64,000 bases of DNA from Stomorhina lunata (Eukaryota > Arthropoda > Insecta > Diptera > Rhiniidae), in assembly GCA_933228675.1 (NCBI GenBank), contig OW121741.1, forward strand, positions 134,874,120-134,938,119, written 5' to 3'. The notes below the pieces were generated by a model. It worked only from the letters and a program-made list of their open reading frames with translations. It was not told the DNA's origin and did not search any database. Below, piece by piece: positions 13,549 to 25,719 of this stretch (position 1 is its first letter; each line of letters starts with the position of its first letter). The position numbers and the translations under genes are program-made.

Positions 13549-14324
13549 TTTGGCCATTAAAGGGTTAAGTCAAGAAAACAATTTAATATTATTAGTAGAA
13601 GTTATTGTTGAATTACCAGAATTTTTATTGCTATTGATACATTTCTGTTATTTTGATAAACGGTGCTAAATTGCGGCAAATTAAATTATTATTATTTTAA
13701 ACGTAGCCAACCAACCAACAACAAATTTCATTCTTTCTTAGCCTAAAGTCTAGAAAGAATGATTGACCATTTTTCTTTTGACCGTTTTTTTTTGGTTCCC
13801 ACCAAAAATCAGTCGCTACGTGTTCGCAGCTCAAGAAACTGACTGACAGATTTCTTTTTCCAAAATTTCATTGTTATTATTTATTGAAGTGAACGAATGA
13901 ATGAATGATTTTTTTTTCAAATTTTCTTTTGATTCTCTAAAATAAATTTATGTGAAATATTTCATTTTAAGGGATCCTTGATCTAATAATAGGTTTTAAA
14001 AGTTTTGTTTTTGATAATATATTGGGCTTTGACCAAAAATAGTGCTACTTCAGAAATAGTTAATGCGAGTGAGTCTGTAGCAAATCGTAAGCGTAGGCTG
14101 ATGGCAGGATCATCATTTTGAGGGATTTATTTAGAGACAAACCAAAACCCATTGATTAAGTAAAACGTTTTGGAGTAATTTTCTGCAGGCAACCGAAAAC
14201 AATTATTCATTATATTAATTTAAGACTTTCAAGGCCACGATTTTTGAGACATTAAACTTTGGGTATTAAAAGCTTCCGTTGGTTGCTAAAATTTCTATTT
14301 AGTTGTATCAAGTTTTCTGATTCC
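13549..14324. other. Unique spacer at the minisatellite orientation switch
   Basis: Non-repetitive AT-rich DNA between the last plus-oriented type A block and the first minus-oriented one. I see no gene. Confidence 0.6.
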
Positions 14325-16375
14325 TCGATCAAAAATTTTCCATGTTAAAGTTTTCTATAGAAGATTTTTAATTTTAAAGTTTTCTATAGAGTATTTTTGA
14401 TGTTAAAGTTTTCTATAGAAATTTTTTGATGTTAAATTTTTCTTTAAAAAATTTTTGATGTTAAAGTTTTCTATAGAAAATTTTTGATGTTAAAGTTTTC
14501 TATAGAAAATTTTTGATGTTAAAGTTTTCTATAGAAAATTTTTGAAGTTAAAGTTTTCTATAGAAAATTTTTGATGTTAAAATTTCTATGTTAAAATTTT
14601 CTATAGAAAATTTTCGATGTTAAAATTTTCTATAGAAAATTTTCGATGTTAAAATTTTCTATAGAAAATTTTCGATGTTAAAATTTTCTATAGAAAATTT
14701 TCGATGTTAAAATTTTCTATAGAAAATTTTCGATGTTAAAATTTTCTATAGAAAATTTTCGATGTTAAAATTTTCTATAGAAAATTTTCGATGTTAAAAT
14801 TTTCTATAGAAAATTTTCGATGTTAAAATTTTCTATAGAAAATTTTCGATGTTAAAATTTTCTATAGAAAATTTTCGATGTTAAAATTTTCTATAGAAAA
14901 TTTTCGATGTTAAAATTTTCTATAGAAAATTTTCGATGTTAAAATTTTCTATAGAAAATTTTCGATGTTAAAATTTCCTATAGAAAATTTTCGATGTTAA
15001 AATTTTCTATAGAAAAATTTCGATGTTAAAATTTTCTATAGAAAATTTTCGATGTTAAAATTTTCTATAGAAAATTTTCGATGTTAAATTTTTCTACAGA
15101 AAATTTTTGATGTTAAAATTTTCTATAGAAAATTTTTGATGTTAAAATTTTCTATAGAAAATTTTTGATGCTAAAATTTTCTATAGAAAATGTTTGATGT
15201 TAAAATTTTCTATAGAAATTTTTTGATGTTAAAATTTTCTATAGAAATTTTTTGATGTTAAAATTTTCTATAGAAAATTTTTGATGTTAAAATTTTCTAT
15301 AGAAAATTTTTGATATTAAAATTTTCTATAGAAAATTTTTGATATTAATATTTTCTATAGAAAATTTTTGATGTTAAAATTTTCTATACAAAATGTTTGA
15401 TGTTAACATTTTCTATAGAAAATTTTTGATGTTAACATTTTCTATAGAAAATTTTTGATGTTAAAATTTTATATAGAAAATTTTTGATGTTAAAATTTTA
15501 TATAGAAAATTTTTGATGTTAAAATTTTCTATAGAAAATTGTTGATGTTAAAATTTTCTATAGAAAATTTTTGATGTTAAAATTTTCTATAGAAAATTTT
15601 TGATGTTAAAATTTTCTATAGAAAATTTTTGATGTTAAAATTTTGTATAGAAAATTTTTTATGTAAAAATATTCTATAGGAAATTTTTGAAGTTAAAATT
15701 TTCTATAAATATTTGATGTTAAATTTTTCTATGAAAAATGTTGGGTGTTAAATTTTTTTATAAAAATTTGTCGATGTTAATTTTTTCTATAAAAAATTTT
15801 CGATGTTAAATTTTTATATAGAAAACGTTTAATGTTAAATTTTTCTAAAAAAAATTTTTTGATGTTAAATTTTTCTCTAGAAAATTTTTGATGTGAAATT
15901 TTTCTTAAGATAAAAGATACTCTTTCTTTTTGAATAAAATTTGATTTTAAATTTTTTAGAGAAAAACTTTTTTTGATAATTTTTTTTATAAAAATTTTTT
16001 GATGTGAAATTTTTCTTTACAACATTTTTGATGTTAAATTTTTTTATTGAAAATTTTTGATGTAAATTTTTTTAAAGAAAATTAATTATATTAATTTTTT
16101 CAATAAATTTTTTTTTTAATTTTCAAACCAAATTTTTGATGTTAAATTATTTTATGGAAAGTTTTTCGAGTGAAACTTTTATGTAGAAGATTTTTGATTT
16201 TAAAATATTTTAAGTGAAAATTTTGATTTAAGTTTATATTAAAAATTTTTATATATACAAATTTTTTATAGAAAAAATTTGTTCTTAAAATTTTGACTTT
16301 AAAATTTTCTTATAAAATTTTTAGTTTGTCAAGAATTTCAAGATTTTCTATAGAAAGATTTTCTATATAAATCAA
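14325..16375 (-). repeat. Type A minisatellite, inverted orientation
   Basis: The same 29-bp unit, now with spacer CGATGTT, the reverse complement of AACATCG. A homogeneous core (about 14590-15090) with perfect palindromes is flanked by variants with TGATGTT spacers. From about 15650 to 16375 the units decay progressively. Confidence 0.92.
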
Positions 16376-16479
16376 ATCAAAATCAAAGAGTTGCTTAATG
16401 CTTTAGCCATCAGCTTTAAGCTCCTGCAAGAAAAAAAAGCATTTATTTATTTTTTTTTTATAAATTTCTTGTTTATATG

Positions 16480-16565
16480 AGATCACTTATTATTAATTTT
16501 GGGATAAATATGCAAATATATGCAGATAGTTTATATATTTTTAGAAAGCTGAGACTACAGTTTTA
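16480..16565 (+). repeat. Dispersed octamer module, copy 3
   Basis: GATCACTT, then ATGCAAATATATGCAG at 16510-16525, then GATAGTTTATAT and AAAGCTGAGACT. The octamer is intact. Confidence 0.65.
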
Positions 16566-16779
16566 AACTAGTGTTAAATTAAGTACGTTAGGATATTCTG
16601 AACAATAGTTATATTAAGAGGAATATCGAGTAAAATTTTTATTTTCCTAAATATAAAAAAACAAGCAAAATAGACAGTCATATCACAAATTCCGTTTGAA
16701 ATTGAAACGATTCAAGAGTTTTATTTCAATTGAAATGGTTTTAGCTCTAAAACACTAAAATACAGCACATTTTACTGAG

Positions 16780-16860
16780 TTAAGACTTAATATGCAAATA
16801 TATGCAGTTAGTTTAAATATTGATGTAAAGATAAGACTCTAGCCTTTAATTTTAGAAAAA
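16780..16860 (+). repeat. Dispersed octamer module, copy 4
   Basis: ATGCAAATATATGCAG starts at 16792, followed by TTAGTTTAAATATT, then AAAGATAAGACT and AGCCTTTAATTTTA. It lies about 280 bp from copy 3 in the same orientation. Confidence 0.65.
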
Positions 16861-17985
16861 TTAAGCTTCATATCTTTTCAACGTGAAAAAATATGTCTAT
16901 ACAAATATGCCTTGATTTATCTTTTTTAATTAAAAGTCAAAAAATTAAGTTTTGTTTAAGCAGATTTCCCTCATCTTCTATTCTTTTCACAAATTTCAAA
17001 ATATGCAAAAGATTTAGGGATTAAATCATAAATAGATTTATGTGTGACTTTCTTTTCCATAATCCTAACACCCGCCTTCCATCAGATCAAAGCAAAAAGT
17101 TAACAATTTATAAAAGAAATCAATTTAAAATCAACCAAAATATTTGAGGCTGAAACCTTGTAGTGATCATACTGGGTTGCTCTTAATTCTTGTTGCTTAA
17201 GGTGTGTATGAAGCAACTTGTAAGGAAATGCTTAAGGAAGATGCGGTAATGGTGGGATAGTTGGCTGGCACAGCAGTTGAGCCAGCATGAAGTAACGAAC
17301 GTATGGGCAAAAAGTAGTAAGAGAAAAACTTTAGGTAGCAAATTTCTAGTTTAAACGTATTACTTGCATCTTAAAATTTAATGTTTGTGTACAAACATTA
17401 CGATAAGCAGCAGCAGATTCATACATTTTTAGTCACTCATCTCTGGGATCTTACAGTCATTCGCTTAATATGATCGTAGGTACATAAGTATACAATATAT
17501 GTATGTGTATGTTGCCAGCCAAAACAGTTTAACTCAAAATTCACACTGTGCCACTGAGATGCTAAACAACAACAACAATAAACGCTTGTAAAGAAAAGAC
17601 TTAATATTTGCCAAAAAAAAACAGGAAAAATATTTAGTATTTGAGGAGTTAAAGAAAAATGTAAGTAAAACCCAAGTTCTGTCGAATTCCTTAGAAAAAC
17701 CACACGTGCCACAGCTCTCGACACCATATAGTGCAACCATTATGTTAAAGTATAAACACATCACCCAACCCATTCCGTTTGAGCCAACCATCTATCTTTA
17801 GATTTTTAGTTTATTTTAAATCTTCGCCTACTACTTACTACGATCTGTGCTAACTCTAACACTCTTCCTACAGCCAACCCATGCCCCAGCTTGTTCATTC
17901 GTTTATTTGTTAGTTTGTTGCACTTCCTGTCACCTCCTGCTGTAGACGCAAGTTGTAAATCTCCCATTTGTAGTTTCAATTGATC

Positions 17986-18017
17986 GTCGTCGTCGTCGTC
18001 CACCACCACCACCACGA
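17986..18017. repeat. Trinucleotide microsatellite
   Basis: A short (GTC)n run passes directly into a (CAC)n run. It explains the poly-Val, poly-Asp and poly-His open frames on either strand, which are not genes. Confidence 0.85.
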
Positions 18018-18687
18018 TCACTGTCTTTCACCATATGCGGGCCAAAGCAGTTGCTATTCTTGGAATGATCTTGTTGTAACAGCAGTAGTTACTCATTGTA
18101 GCAACAACAGCAGCGGCAGCAGCAGGAACAACAAAAACTACAAATTTAACCACGTTCCATATCCCACAGTTTTGGCTTTTCAAAGCTAAACAACTCCTCC
18201 GAGTGGATAAATGAAATAAATAAATAAAATTACAATTGATTTGATAATACGCATTTTTAAATTTTCCTACTTCCAACCGAATGGAGGAGTTTTAAGGATT
18301 TATGTATAAGAGTTTTTGGCTATATACGAGTAAGTTGTTGCCTGCTGCTTTGAGCAGGCGATTTTTGGTTTTAAATACGGTAGCCATTAAAGGGCATTCT
18401 TTACGCATTTGGTTGTCCATTTAATGATTGGGAAAAGTGTCAGTAAGTGCCACAAAATATACAATATTTTACTACCATCAGGTATAACTTTATTAGATGA
18501 CATGGCCAACTGTGCCCAAAGGGAGTTCTGTATGAGACGCCTTTTTTGGCAGGATAATTTCTTAAGTGTTTACCAAAAATGTATAAGTTAATTTCACACA
18601 AAACTTTTGGCGACATGTAGTTTATGTTTTAAAAATTAAAATTTTAAGTGAAAGAAATTTTTTTCCTTAAAATTTGAATTTTACATA

Positions 18688-18770
18688 TTTAAGCTTAAAA
18701 TGCAAATATATGCAGATAATTTATATTTAGTTACAAAGAGTAGACTTCATTCTTTAGTTTGAGATACATT
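18688..18770 (+). repeat. Dispersed octamer module, copy 5
   Basis: TTAAGCTTAAAATGCAAATA is followed by TATGCAGATAATTTATATTT and a weaker AGAGTAGACTTCA tail. The octamer ATGCAAAT is intact at 18700-18707. Confidence 0.62.
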
Positions 18771-18889
18771 TAATATCTCACAAAAAGTCATTATCTGCTG
18801 AATTTTTTAATAAAATAAATAAAAAAGTAAAATTTTAAATGATAATTTAAATTTTTAAAAAAAAATTTTAAGAAAAAATCATCGAGATT

Positions 18890-20025
18890 AAAATTGCTTG
18901 CAAAATTCTATATAAAATTTTCAAGGTTAAAGTTTTCTATAGAAAATTTTTGATGTCAAAGTTTTCTATATAAAATTTTCGATGTAAAAGTTTTCTATAA
19001 AAATTTGTCGTTATTTTAGTTTTCTATAGAAAATTTCGGATGATAAAGATTTCTATAGAAAATTTTCGATGTTAAAATTTTCTATAGAAAATTTTCGATG
19101 TTAAAATTTTCTATAGAAAATTTTCGATGTTAAAATTTTCTATAGAAAATTTTCGATGTTAAAATTTTCTATAGAAAATTTTCGATGTTAAAATTTTCTA
19201 TAGAAAATTTTCGATGTTAAAATTTTCTATAGAAAATTTTCGATGTTAAAATTTTCTATAGAAAATTTTCGATGTTAAAATTTTCTATAGAAAATTTTCG
19301 ATGTTAAAATTTTCTATAGAAAATTTTCGATGTTAAAATTTTCTATAGAAAATTTTCGATGTTAAAATTTTCTATAGAAAATTTTCGATGTTAAAATTTT
19401 CTATAGAAAATTTTCGATGTTAAAATTTTCTATAGAAAATTTTCGATGTTAAAATTTTCTATAGAAAATTTTCGATGTTAAAATTTTCTATAGAAAATTT
19501 TCGATGTTAAAATTTTCTATAGAAAATTTTCGATGTTAAAATTTTCTATAGAAAATTTTCGATGTTAAAATTTTCTATAGAAAATTTTCGATGTTAAAAT
19601 TTTCTATAGAAAATTTTCGATGTTAAAATTTTCTATAGAAAATTTTCGATGTTAAAATTTTCTATAGAAAATTTTCGATGTTAAAATTTTCTTTAGAAAA
19701 TTTTCGATGTTAAAATTTTCTATAGAAAATTTTCGATGTTAAAATTTTCTATAGAAAATTTTCGATGTTAAAATTTTCTATAGAAAATTTTCGATGTTAA
19801 AATTTTCTATAGAAAATTTTCGATGTTAAAATTTTCTATAGAAAATTTTCGATGTTAAAATTTTCTATAGAAAATTTTCGATGTTAAAATTTTCTATAGA
19901 AAATTTTCGATGTTAAAATTTTCTATACAAAATTTTCGATGTTAAAATTTTCTATAGAAAATTTTCGATGTTAAAATTTTCTATAGAAAATTTTCGATGT
20001 TAAAATTTTTTATAAATTTTTATAG
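18890..20025 (-). repeat. Type A minisatellite, inverted homogeneous array
   Basis: About 33 near-identical 29-bp units with spacer CGATGTT (19060-20010) after a short diverged start. Variants are rare (CTTTAG near 19691, CTATAC near 19923). Confidence 0.93.
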
Positions 20026-20219
20026 AAAACAGCAAAGGTAACAATAAATCCATTGATTCCAAAATTCCTAATCCTAATACAATTTGTGTTCTTATTTTCG
20101 TTCTCCTTTCATATTGTACGCTGGGTTTGTATCTTTGTGAACGACAACTTGAAAGTTCCATAGTTATCCAGCTCAGAGATTTACTTATCGAGTTTTGTTT
20201 TCCCAACCAGCTCTTCACC
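20026..20219. other. Non-satellite insertion inside the array
   Basis: About 190 bp with much higher GC than the array and no palindromic units. On the minus strand it is open throughout (72 codons, 20000-20218), but the frame starts at a non-ATG codon and I recognise no domain. The array resumes in the same orientation on the far side, so this looks like an insertion or a captured filler. Its origin is unknown. Confidence 0.5.
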
Positions 20220-21212
20220 CCAACATTTTCTATAAAAATTTTTATAGAAAATTCTGTATGTTAAAATTTATATATACAATTTTCGATGTTCGTGCTTTAT
20301 ATAGAAAATGTTTGATGTTAAAGTTTTCTATAGAAAGTTTTCAATGTTAAAGTTTTCTATGGAAATTTTCGATGTTAAAATTTTCTGTGGAAAATTTTCG
20401 ATGTTAAAGTTTTCTATAGAAAATTTTCGATGTTAAAGTTTTCTATAGACAATTTTCGATGTTAAAATTTTCTACAACAAATTTTCGATGTTAAAATTTT
20501 CTACAACAAATTTTCGATGTTAAAATTTTCTACAGAAAATTTTCGATGTTAAAATTTTCTATAGAAAATTTTCGATGTTAAAATTTTCTATAGAAAATTT
20601 TCGATGTTAAAATTTTCTATAGAAAATTTTCGATGTTAAAATTTTCTATAGAAAATTTTCGATGTTAAAATTTTCTATAGAAAATTTTCGATGTTAAAAT
20701 TTTCTTTAGAAAATTTTCGATGTTAAAATTTTCTATAGAAAATTTTCGATGTTAAAATTTTCTATAGAAAATTTTCGATGTTAAAATTTTCTATAGAAAA
20801 TTTTCGATGTTAAAATTTTCTATAGAAAATTTTCGATGTTAAATTTTCTATTCAAAATTTTCGATGCAAAATTTTCTATTCAAAATTTTCGATGTTAAAA
20901 TTTTCTATTCAAAATTTTCGATGTTAAAATTTTCTATAGAAAATTTTCGATGTTAAAATTTTGTATAGAAAATTTTCGATGTTAAAATTTTCTATAGAAA
21001 ATTTTCGATGCTAAAATGTTCTTTAGAAAATTTTCGATGTTAAAATGTTCTTTAGAAAATTTTCGATGTTAAAGTGTTCTTTAGAAAATTTTCGATGTTA
21101 AAATTTTCTATAGAAAATTTTCGATATTAAAATTTTCTATAGAAAATTTTCGATATTAAAATTTTATATAGAAAATTTTCGATGTTAAAATTTTATATAG
21201 AAATGTTTCATT
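20220..21212 (-). repeat. Type A minisatellite, continuation of inverted array
   Basis: Diverged units at both ends surround a homogeneous core at about 20530-20840. Variants with CTTTAG and CTATTC cores are locally duplicated (20850-20930 and 21010-21090). Confidence 0.9.
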
Positions 21213-22179
21213 TTAACTTATTCAAAGATATATTTATGCTAAACGGATGTCATTAATAATGAATTTAAAGGAATATGAATTATTTTATCTTCTCACATAA
21301 TTCTTTATTGTTTGTCCTCACTTATTCATGATAATCACAGGAGAATGATGTCATTCATTACTACGTAAGTTTTTCGGTTTAATGATGTTTGCTTCCCTCT
21401 TAATTAAGTTTGATAAATAATATAATTATATGTCACCACTAATCCAAAATGTTTGATATCTAGAAATCTCTGTGAATATAAGATATAATTAATAAAATTG
21501 TTTTGTTTTCTTTTTTTTTGGGATTCTTTTCATTTTGTACGAGTATAACTGAGCAAAAGGTGTAAAAACACTGATGATACAAACACGCCAAAAACAATAC
21601 AAATGTTAACACAAATCACCGAAAAAAAGAAGCAAAAGCCGCCAGAAGTTATTATCGAAATCTCGAGATGGGACCCCAAACATGTGCTGGAGTTGGATAC
21701 GACTTGTATGAAATGAATGATAAACTGATGCTGATTGATGGCTAACAAAGGAAGTTTCTTTGTTTCAATAAATTTTTTTTTTTTGATAAATTTATTACAA
21801 AATTGTCGTTTGTTTTAAGAAAAGTGGAACCTGAAACACAAACCATCGATAAATATTTACGGAAAAGATAGAAGAAAAGATTGAATGGATGAGTATTTTT
21901 AATATCCGTTCAGACTAGATCGATGTTTTGTTGAATATAAAACAATCAATATTGATGGTGAGGATCGGAAACCACACAGTTATCTTATAGGGCTTTTGTT
22001 TGTTGGATACAAATTTTAATAACAAAACATTTTAAACAGATATTTTATGGATCCATTTGTTGAATGGCTAAGCATAAACATAAATAAATAATGAAATGGG
22101 TTTATAGGCAGGTTAACAAAAAGTTAGTATTTCAACAAAATTTAACTTTGTGCTACATATGTATTTTATATTTTTTATT
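21213..22179. other. Gene-free unique DNA
   Basis: AT-rich non-repetitive sequence between two inverted type A blocks. A 72-codon minus-strand frame (21530-21748) has no recognisable domain. I see nothing else. Confidence 0.55.
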
Positions 22180-24830
22180 TTATAAATTTTCGATGTTAAA
22201 GTTTTAAGATTTTCGTTGTTAAAGTTTTCTATAGGAAATTTTAGATGTCAAATTTTTCTATAGAAAATTTTTGAAGTTAAAGTTTTCTATAGAAATTTTC
22301 GATGTTAAAGATTTCTATAAAAGCTTTCGATACTAAAATTTTTTATAGAAAATTTTCGATGTTAAAATTATATTTAGAAAATTTTCTTTGTTAAAATTTT
22401 CTACTTTCAAGTTTTCTAAGAAAATTTACGATTTTCGAGATTTCTTCGATTTTCAAGTTTTCTATAGAAAATTTTCGATGTCAAAATTTTCACCAAAAAA
22501 TTTTCGATGTTTAAGTTTTCTATAGAAAATTTTCGATGTTTAAGTTTTCTATAGAAAATTTTCGATGTTAAAATTTTCTATAGAAAATTTTCGATGTTAA
22601 AATTTTCTATAGAAAATTTTCGATGTTAAAATTTTCTATAGAAAATTTTCGATGTTAAAATTTTCTATAGAAAATTTTCGATGTTAAAATTTTCTATAGA
22701 AAATTTTCGATGTTAAAATTTTCTATAGAAAATTTTCGATGTTAAAATTTTCTATAGAAAATTTTCGATGTTAAAATTTTCTATAGAAAATTTTCGATGT
22801 TAAAATTTTCTATAGAAAATTTTCGATGTTAAAATTTTCTATAGAAAATTTTCTAAAGAAAATTTTCGATGTTAAAATTTTCTCTAGAAAATTTTCGATG
22901 TTAAAATTTTCTATAGAAAATTTTCGATGATAAAATTTTCTATAGAAAATTTTCGATGTTAAAATTTTCTATAGAAAATTTTCGATGATAAAATTTTCTA
23001 TAGAAAATTTTCGATGTTAAAATTTTCTATAGAAAATTTTCGATGTTAAAATTTTCTATAGAAAATTTTCGATGTTAAAATTTTCTATAGAAAATTTTCG
23101 ATGTTAAAATTTTCTATAGAAAATTTTCGATGTTAAAATTTTCTATAGAAAATTTTCGATGTTAAAATTTTCTATAGAAAATTTTCGATGTTAAAATTTT
23201 CTATAGAAAATTTTCGTTGTTAAAATTTTCTATAGAAAATTTTCGTTGTTAAAATTTTCTATATTAAATTTTCGTTGTTTTCTATAGAAAATTTTCGTTG
23301 TTAAAATTTTCTATAGAAAATTTTCGTTGTTAAAATTTTCTATAGAAAATTTTCGTTATTAAAATTTTCTATAGAAAATTTTCGTTGTTAAAATTTTCTA
23401 TAGAAAATTTTCGTTGTTAAAATTTTCTATAGAAAATTTTCGTTGTTAAAATTTTCTATAGAAAATTTTCGTTGTTAAATTTTTCTATAGTAAATTTTCG
23501 TTGTTAAAATTTTCTATAGAAAATTTTCGTTGTTAAAATTTTCTATAGAAAATTTTCGTTGTTAAAATTTTCTATAGAAAATTTTCGTTGTTAAAATTTT
23601 CTATAGAAAATTTTCGTTGTTAAAATTTTCTATATTAAATTTTCGTTGTTTTCTATAGAAAATTTTCGATGTTAAAATTTTCTATAGAAAATTTTCGTTG
23701 TTAAAATTTTCTATAGAAAATTTTCGTTGTTAAAATTTTCTATAGAAAATTTTCGTTGTTAAAATTTTCTATAGAAAATTTTCGTTGTTAAAATTTTCTA
23801 TAGAAAATTTTCGATGTTAAAATTTTCGATCTTAAAAATTTTCATTTATAAAATTTTCGATCTTAAAATTTTCTATAGAAAATTTTCGATCTTAAAATTT
23901 TCTATAGAAAATATTCGATGTTTAAGTTTTTCATTGAAAATTTTCGATGCACAGTTTTATATAGAAAATTTTCTATGTTAAGGTTTTATTTCAAATTTTC
24001 CATGGTTAAGTTTTCTATAGCAAATTTTCAAAGGTCAAGATTCTATAAAAAATTTTCGACTTAAAAATTTTTAACGCTAAAGTTTTAAATTTTCAACGTT
24101 TAAGTTTTTTACAAAAAAATTGTTGATATTCAAGTTTTCTATAGAAAATTTTAAACATTTTTCGATATGCAAATTTTTTTTAGAAAATTTTTTATGTTTA
24201 AGTTTTTTATAGAACATTTTTGATGTTAAAGTTTTCTATAGAAATTTTTTGATCTTAATGTTTTCTATAGAAATTTTTTGATCTTAATGTTTTCTATAGA
24301 AAATTTTCGATGTTAAAATTTTTTATAAAAACTTTTCGATGTTAAAATTTTTAATAGAAACATTTTCGATCTTAAAGTTTTCTATAGAGAATTTTCAATG
24401 TAGAAATTTTTAATGGAAAATTGCTATACCAAATTTTCGATGTTAAAATTCTATATTTTTTTATAAATAATTTTCGATTTTATAGTTTTGTATAGACATT
24501 TTTTTTGTCAAACTTTTCTATAGTAAATTTTCGACGTTAACTTTTCTATAAAATATTTTTGATGTTTAATTTTTCTATAGACAATTTGCAATGTTAATTT
24601 TTTTTATTTAATTTTCGATGTTTAAGTTTTCTATAGAAATTTACTATGTGCGAGTTTTCTATAGAAAATTTTTGATGTTTAAATTTTATATGCAAAATTT
24701 TTGATGTAAACGTTTTTTCATAGAAAATTTTCGATGTTATTATATGTAGACAATTTTAAATGTTACAATTTTCTATAGAAAATTTTTGATGTTTAAATTT
24801 TAGATTTAGCTAAATTGCCATTAAAAAAGT
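22180..24830 (-). repeat. Type A minisatellite with a CGTTGTT sub-array
   Basis: Diverged units (22180-22500), a homogeneous CGATGTT core (22500-23210), then a sub-array whose spacer is CGTTGTT (about 23213-23800). The sub-array holds a second-order repeat: a truncated unit with ATATTAAAT near 23261 recurs 371 bp later near 23632. From 23830 to 24830 the units decay. Confidence 0.9.
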
Positions 24831-25168
24831 AGTAAAATTCTGCAAAATTTCGCATGAAAAAATAGTAAAATTTGACAAAATTTTCTATTACAAAATATGA
24901 TTTTTTTTTATAAAATTAGGGAAGTTTTATCAATGTTTCGTTTGACCACCTTTTTTGTAGAACCTCTCTAATGGTAAAATGTACTCGTATATGTCATCGT
25001 CATGGATGCTGGCGATCATGATCAAGATGATGTTAGTGGGGATTCTTCCGGTAAACAGAAGTGTCAGTTGAGCAATAAATAAAAAGATAATTTTCTGGCT
25101 GCCAGCCAGCCAACAAATTAGATATTAAAAAGCAAAAAGAATAATAACTAAGATTTCATTTCCAACCA
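24831..25168. other. Unique DNA left of the retrotransposon
   Basis: Non-repetitive sequence up to the target duplication. I see no gene. It continues directly at 35791, on the other side of the insertion. Confidence 0.6.
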
Positions 25169-25172
25169 TAAT
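25169..25172. repeat. Left target-site duplication (TAAT)
   Basis: TAAT immediately precedes the 5' LTR and is repeated immediately after the 3' LTR (35787-35790). Four to six base pairs is normal for Ty3/gypsy integrases. The empty site would have a single TAAT. Confidence 0.9.
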
Positions 25173-25247
25173 TGTTGTGAGTCGAAAACTTTCACATTCA
25201 CCCTCGTACAATGACAAACTGCATTGCTGTCATTTTGGAAACAAATT

Positions 25248-25490
25248 AAGAATTAAGTTGATAGTATTGAATTACAATAAACGCGTACAATGAAAAGTGC
25301 ATTGTACGCAATAATATATTAATAATAATATAAGAATTAAGTTGATAGTATTGAATTACAATAAACGCGTACAATGAAAAGTGCATTGTACGCAATAATA
25401 TATTAATAATAATATAAGAATTAAGTTGATAGTATTGAATTACAATAAACGCGTACAATGAAAAGTGCATTGTACGCAATAATATATTAA
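25248..25490 (+). promoter_or_regulatory. Triplicated 84-bp LTR unit with 10-bp hairpins
   Basis: The unit beginning AAGAATTAAGTTGATAG starts at 25248, 25332 and 25416 (the third is cut short). Each unit holds a perfect inverted repeat, GCGTACAATG and CATTGTACGC, around the 7-base loop AAAAGTG, at 25283-25309, 25367-25393 and 25451-25477. A degenerate relative (CGTACAATG...GCATTG) lies near the LTR start. Tandem copies in U3 upstream of the TATA box are typical of enhancers or protein-binding arrays. Function is inferred. Their 84-bp length, divisible by 3, is why a repetitive minus-strand frame appears here; it is not a gene. Confidence 0.85.
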
Positions 25491-25511
25491 ATAAGTCAAT
25501 AGTTAAATTAG

Positions 25512-25519
25512 TATAAATA
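25512..25519 (+). promoter_or_regulatory. LTR TATA box
   Basis: TATAAATA lies in the right place for U3, after the hairpin units and before AATAAA at 25554-25559. The start of R would be near 25540-25545. Confidence 0.65.
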
Positions 25520-25700
25520 GTAATAACATTTAGTTAAGAGGGGAATTTTTGTAAATAAAGCAACCAATCAACACCTACTATTAGTAGGCAATCCACTAAA
25601 TAATTGTTTTTTATTTTAAATAGAAAAAAGCCTGACATACACCAGCCTTTAAAGCGGGTCCCTGGACGGCAATACTTTAAAATAAGAAAACATAACATTT

Positions 25701-25719
25701 TGGCGCAGCCGGTAACCGC
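25701..25719 (+). promoter_or_regulatory. Minus-strand primer-binding site, tRNA-Ser-like
   Basis: TGGCGCAGCCGG starts three bases after the LTR. The first eight bases equal the complement of the 3' end of insect serine tRNAs that end CTGCG plus CCA, the primer type known for 17.6 and 297. Beyond that there are mismatches (CCGG where TCGG is expected), so the assignment to serine is probable, not certain. Confidence 0.65.

Larger units (their letters stand above)
16376..18889. other. Gene-free unique DNA with octamer modules and microsatellites
   Basis: Contains three octamer modules, a (GTC)n/(CAC)n microsatellite near 17986-18017 and a CAG/CAA-rich stretch near 18090-18135. The microsatellites account for the Val, Asp, His and Ala runs in local open frames on both strands. 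I see no exon, RNA gene or mobile element. Confidence 0.55.
25173..25697 (+). repeat. 5' LTR (525 bp)
   Basis: Starts TGTTGTGAG and ends AACATAACA (TG...CA). It is the same length as the 3' LTR and I found no difference on reading both through. It holds three 84-bp tandem units with hairpins, a TATA box at 25512-25519 and an AATAAA signal at 25554-25559, so U3, R and U5 can be placed roughly, with R starting about 30 bp after the TATA box. Confidence 0.96.

Noticed and set aside
17437..18276. Cluster of overlapping open frames on both strands
   Set aside because: They arise from trinucleotide microsatellites and low-complexity sequence. Opposite-strand frames overlap, and none has a recognisable fold or splice context.
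25246..25479. 77-codon repetitive minus-strand frame, repeated at 35335-35568
   Set aside because: It is the 84-bp LTR tandem unit read through. The length is a multiple of three, so the frame stays open by chance.
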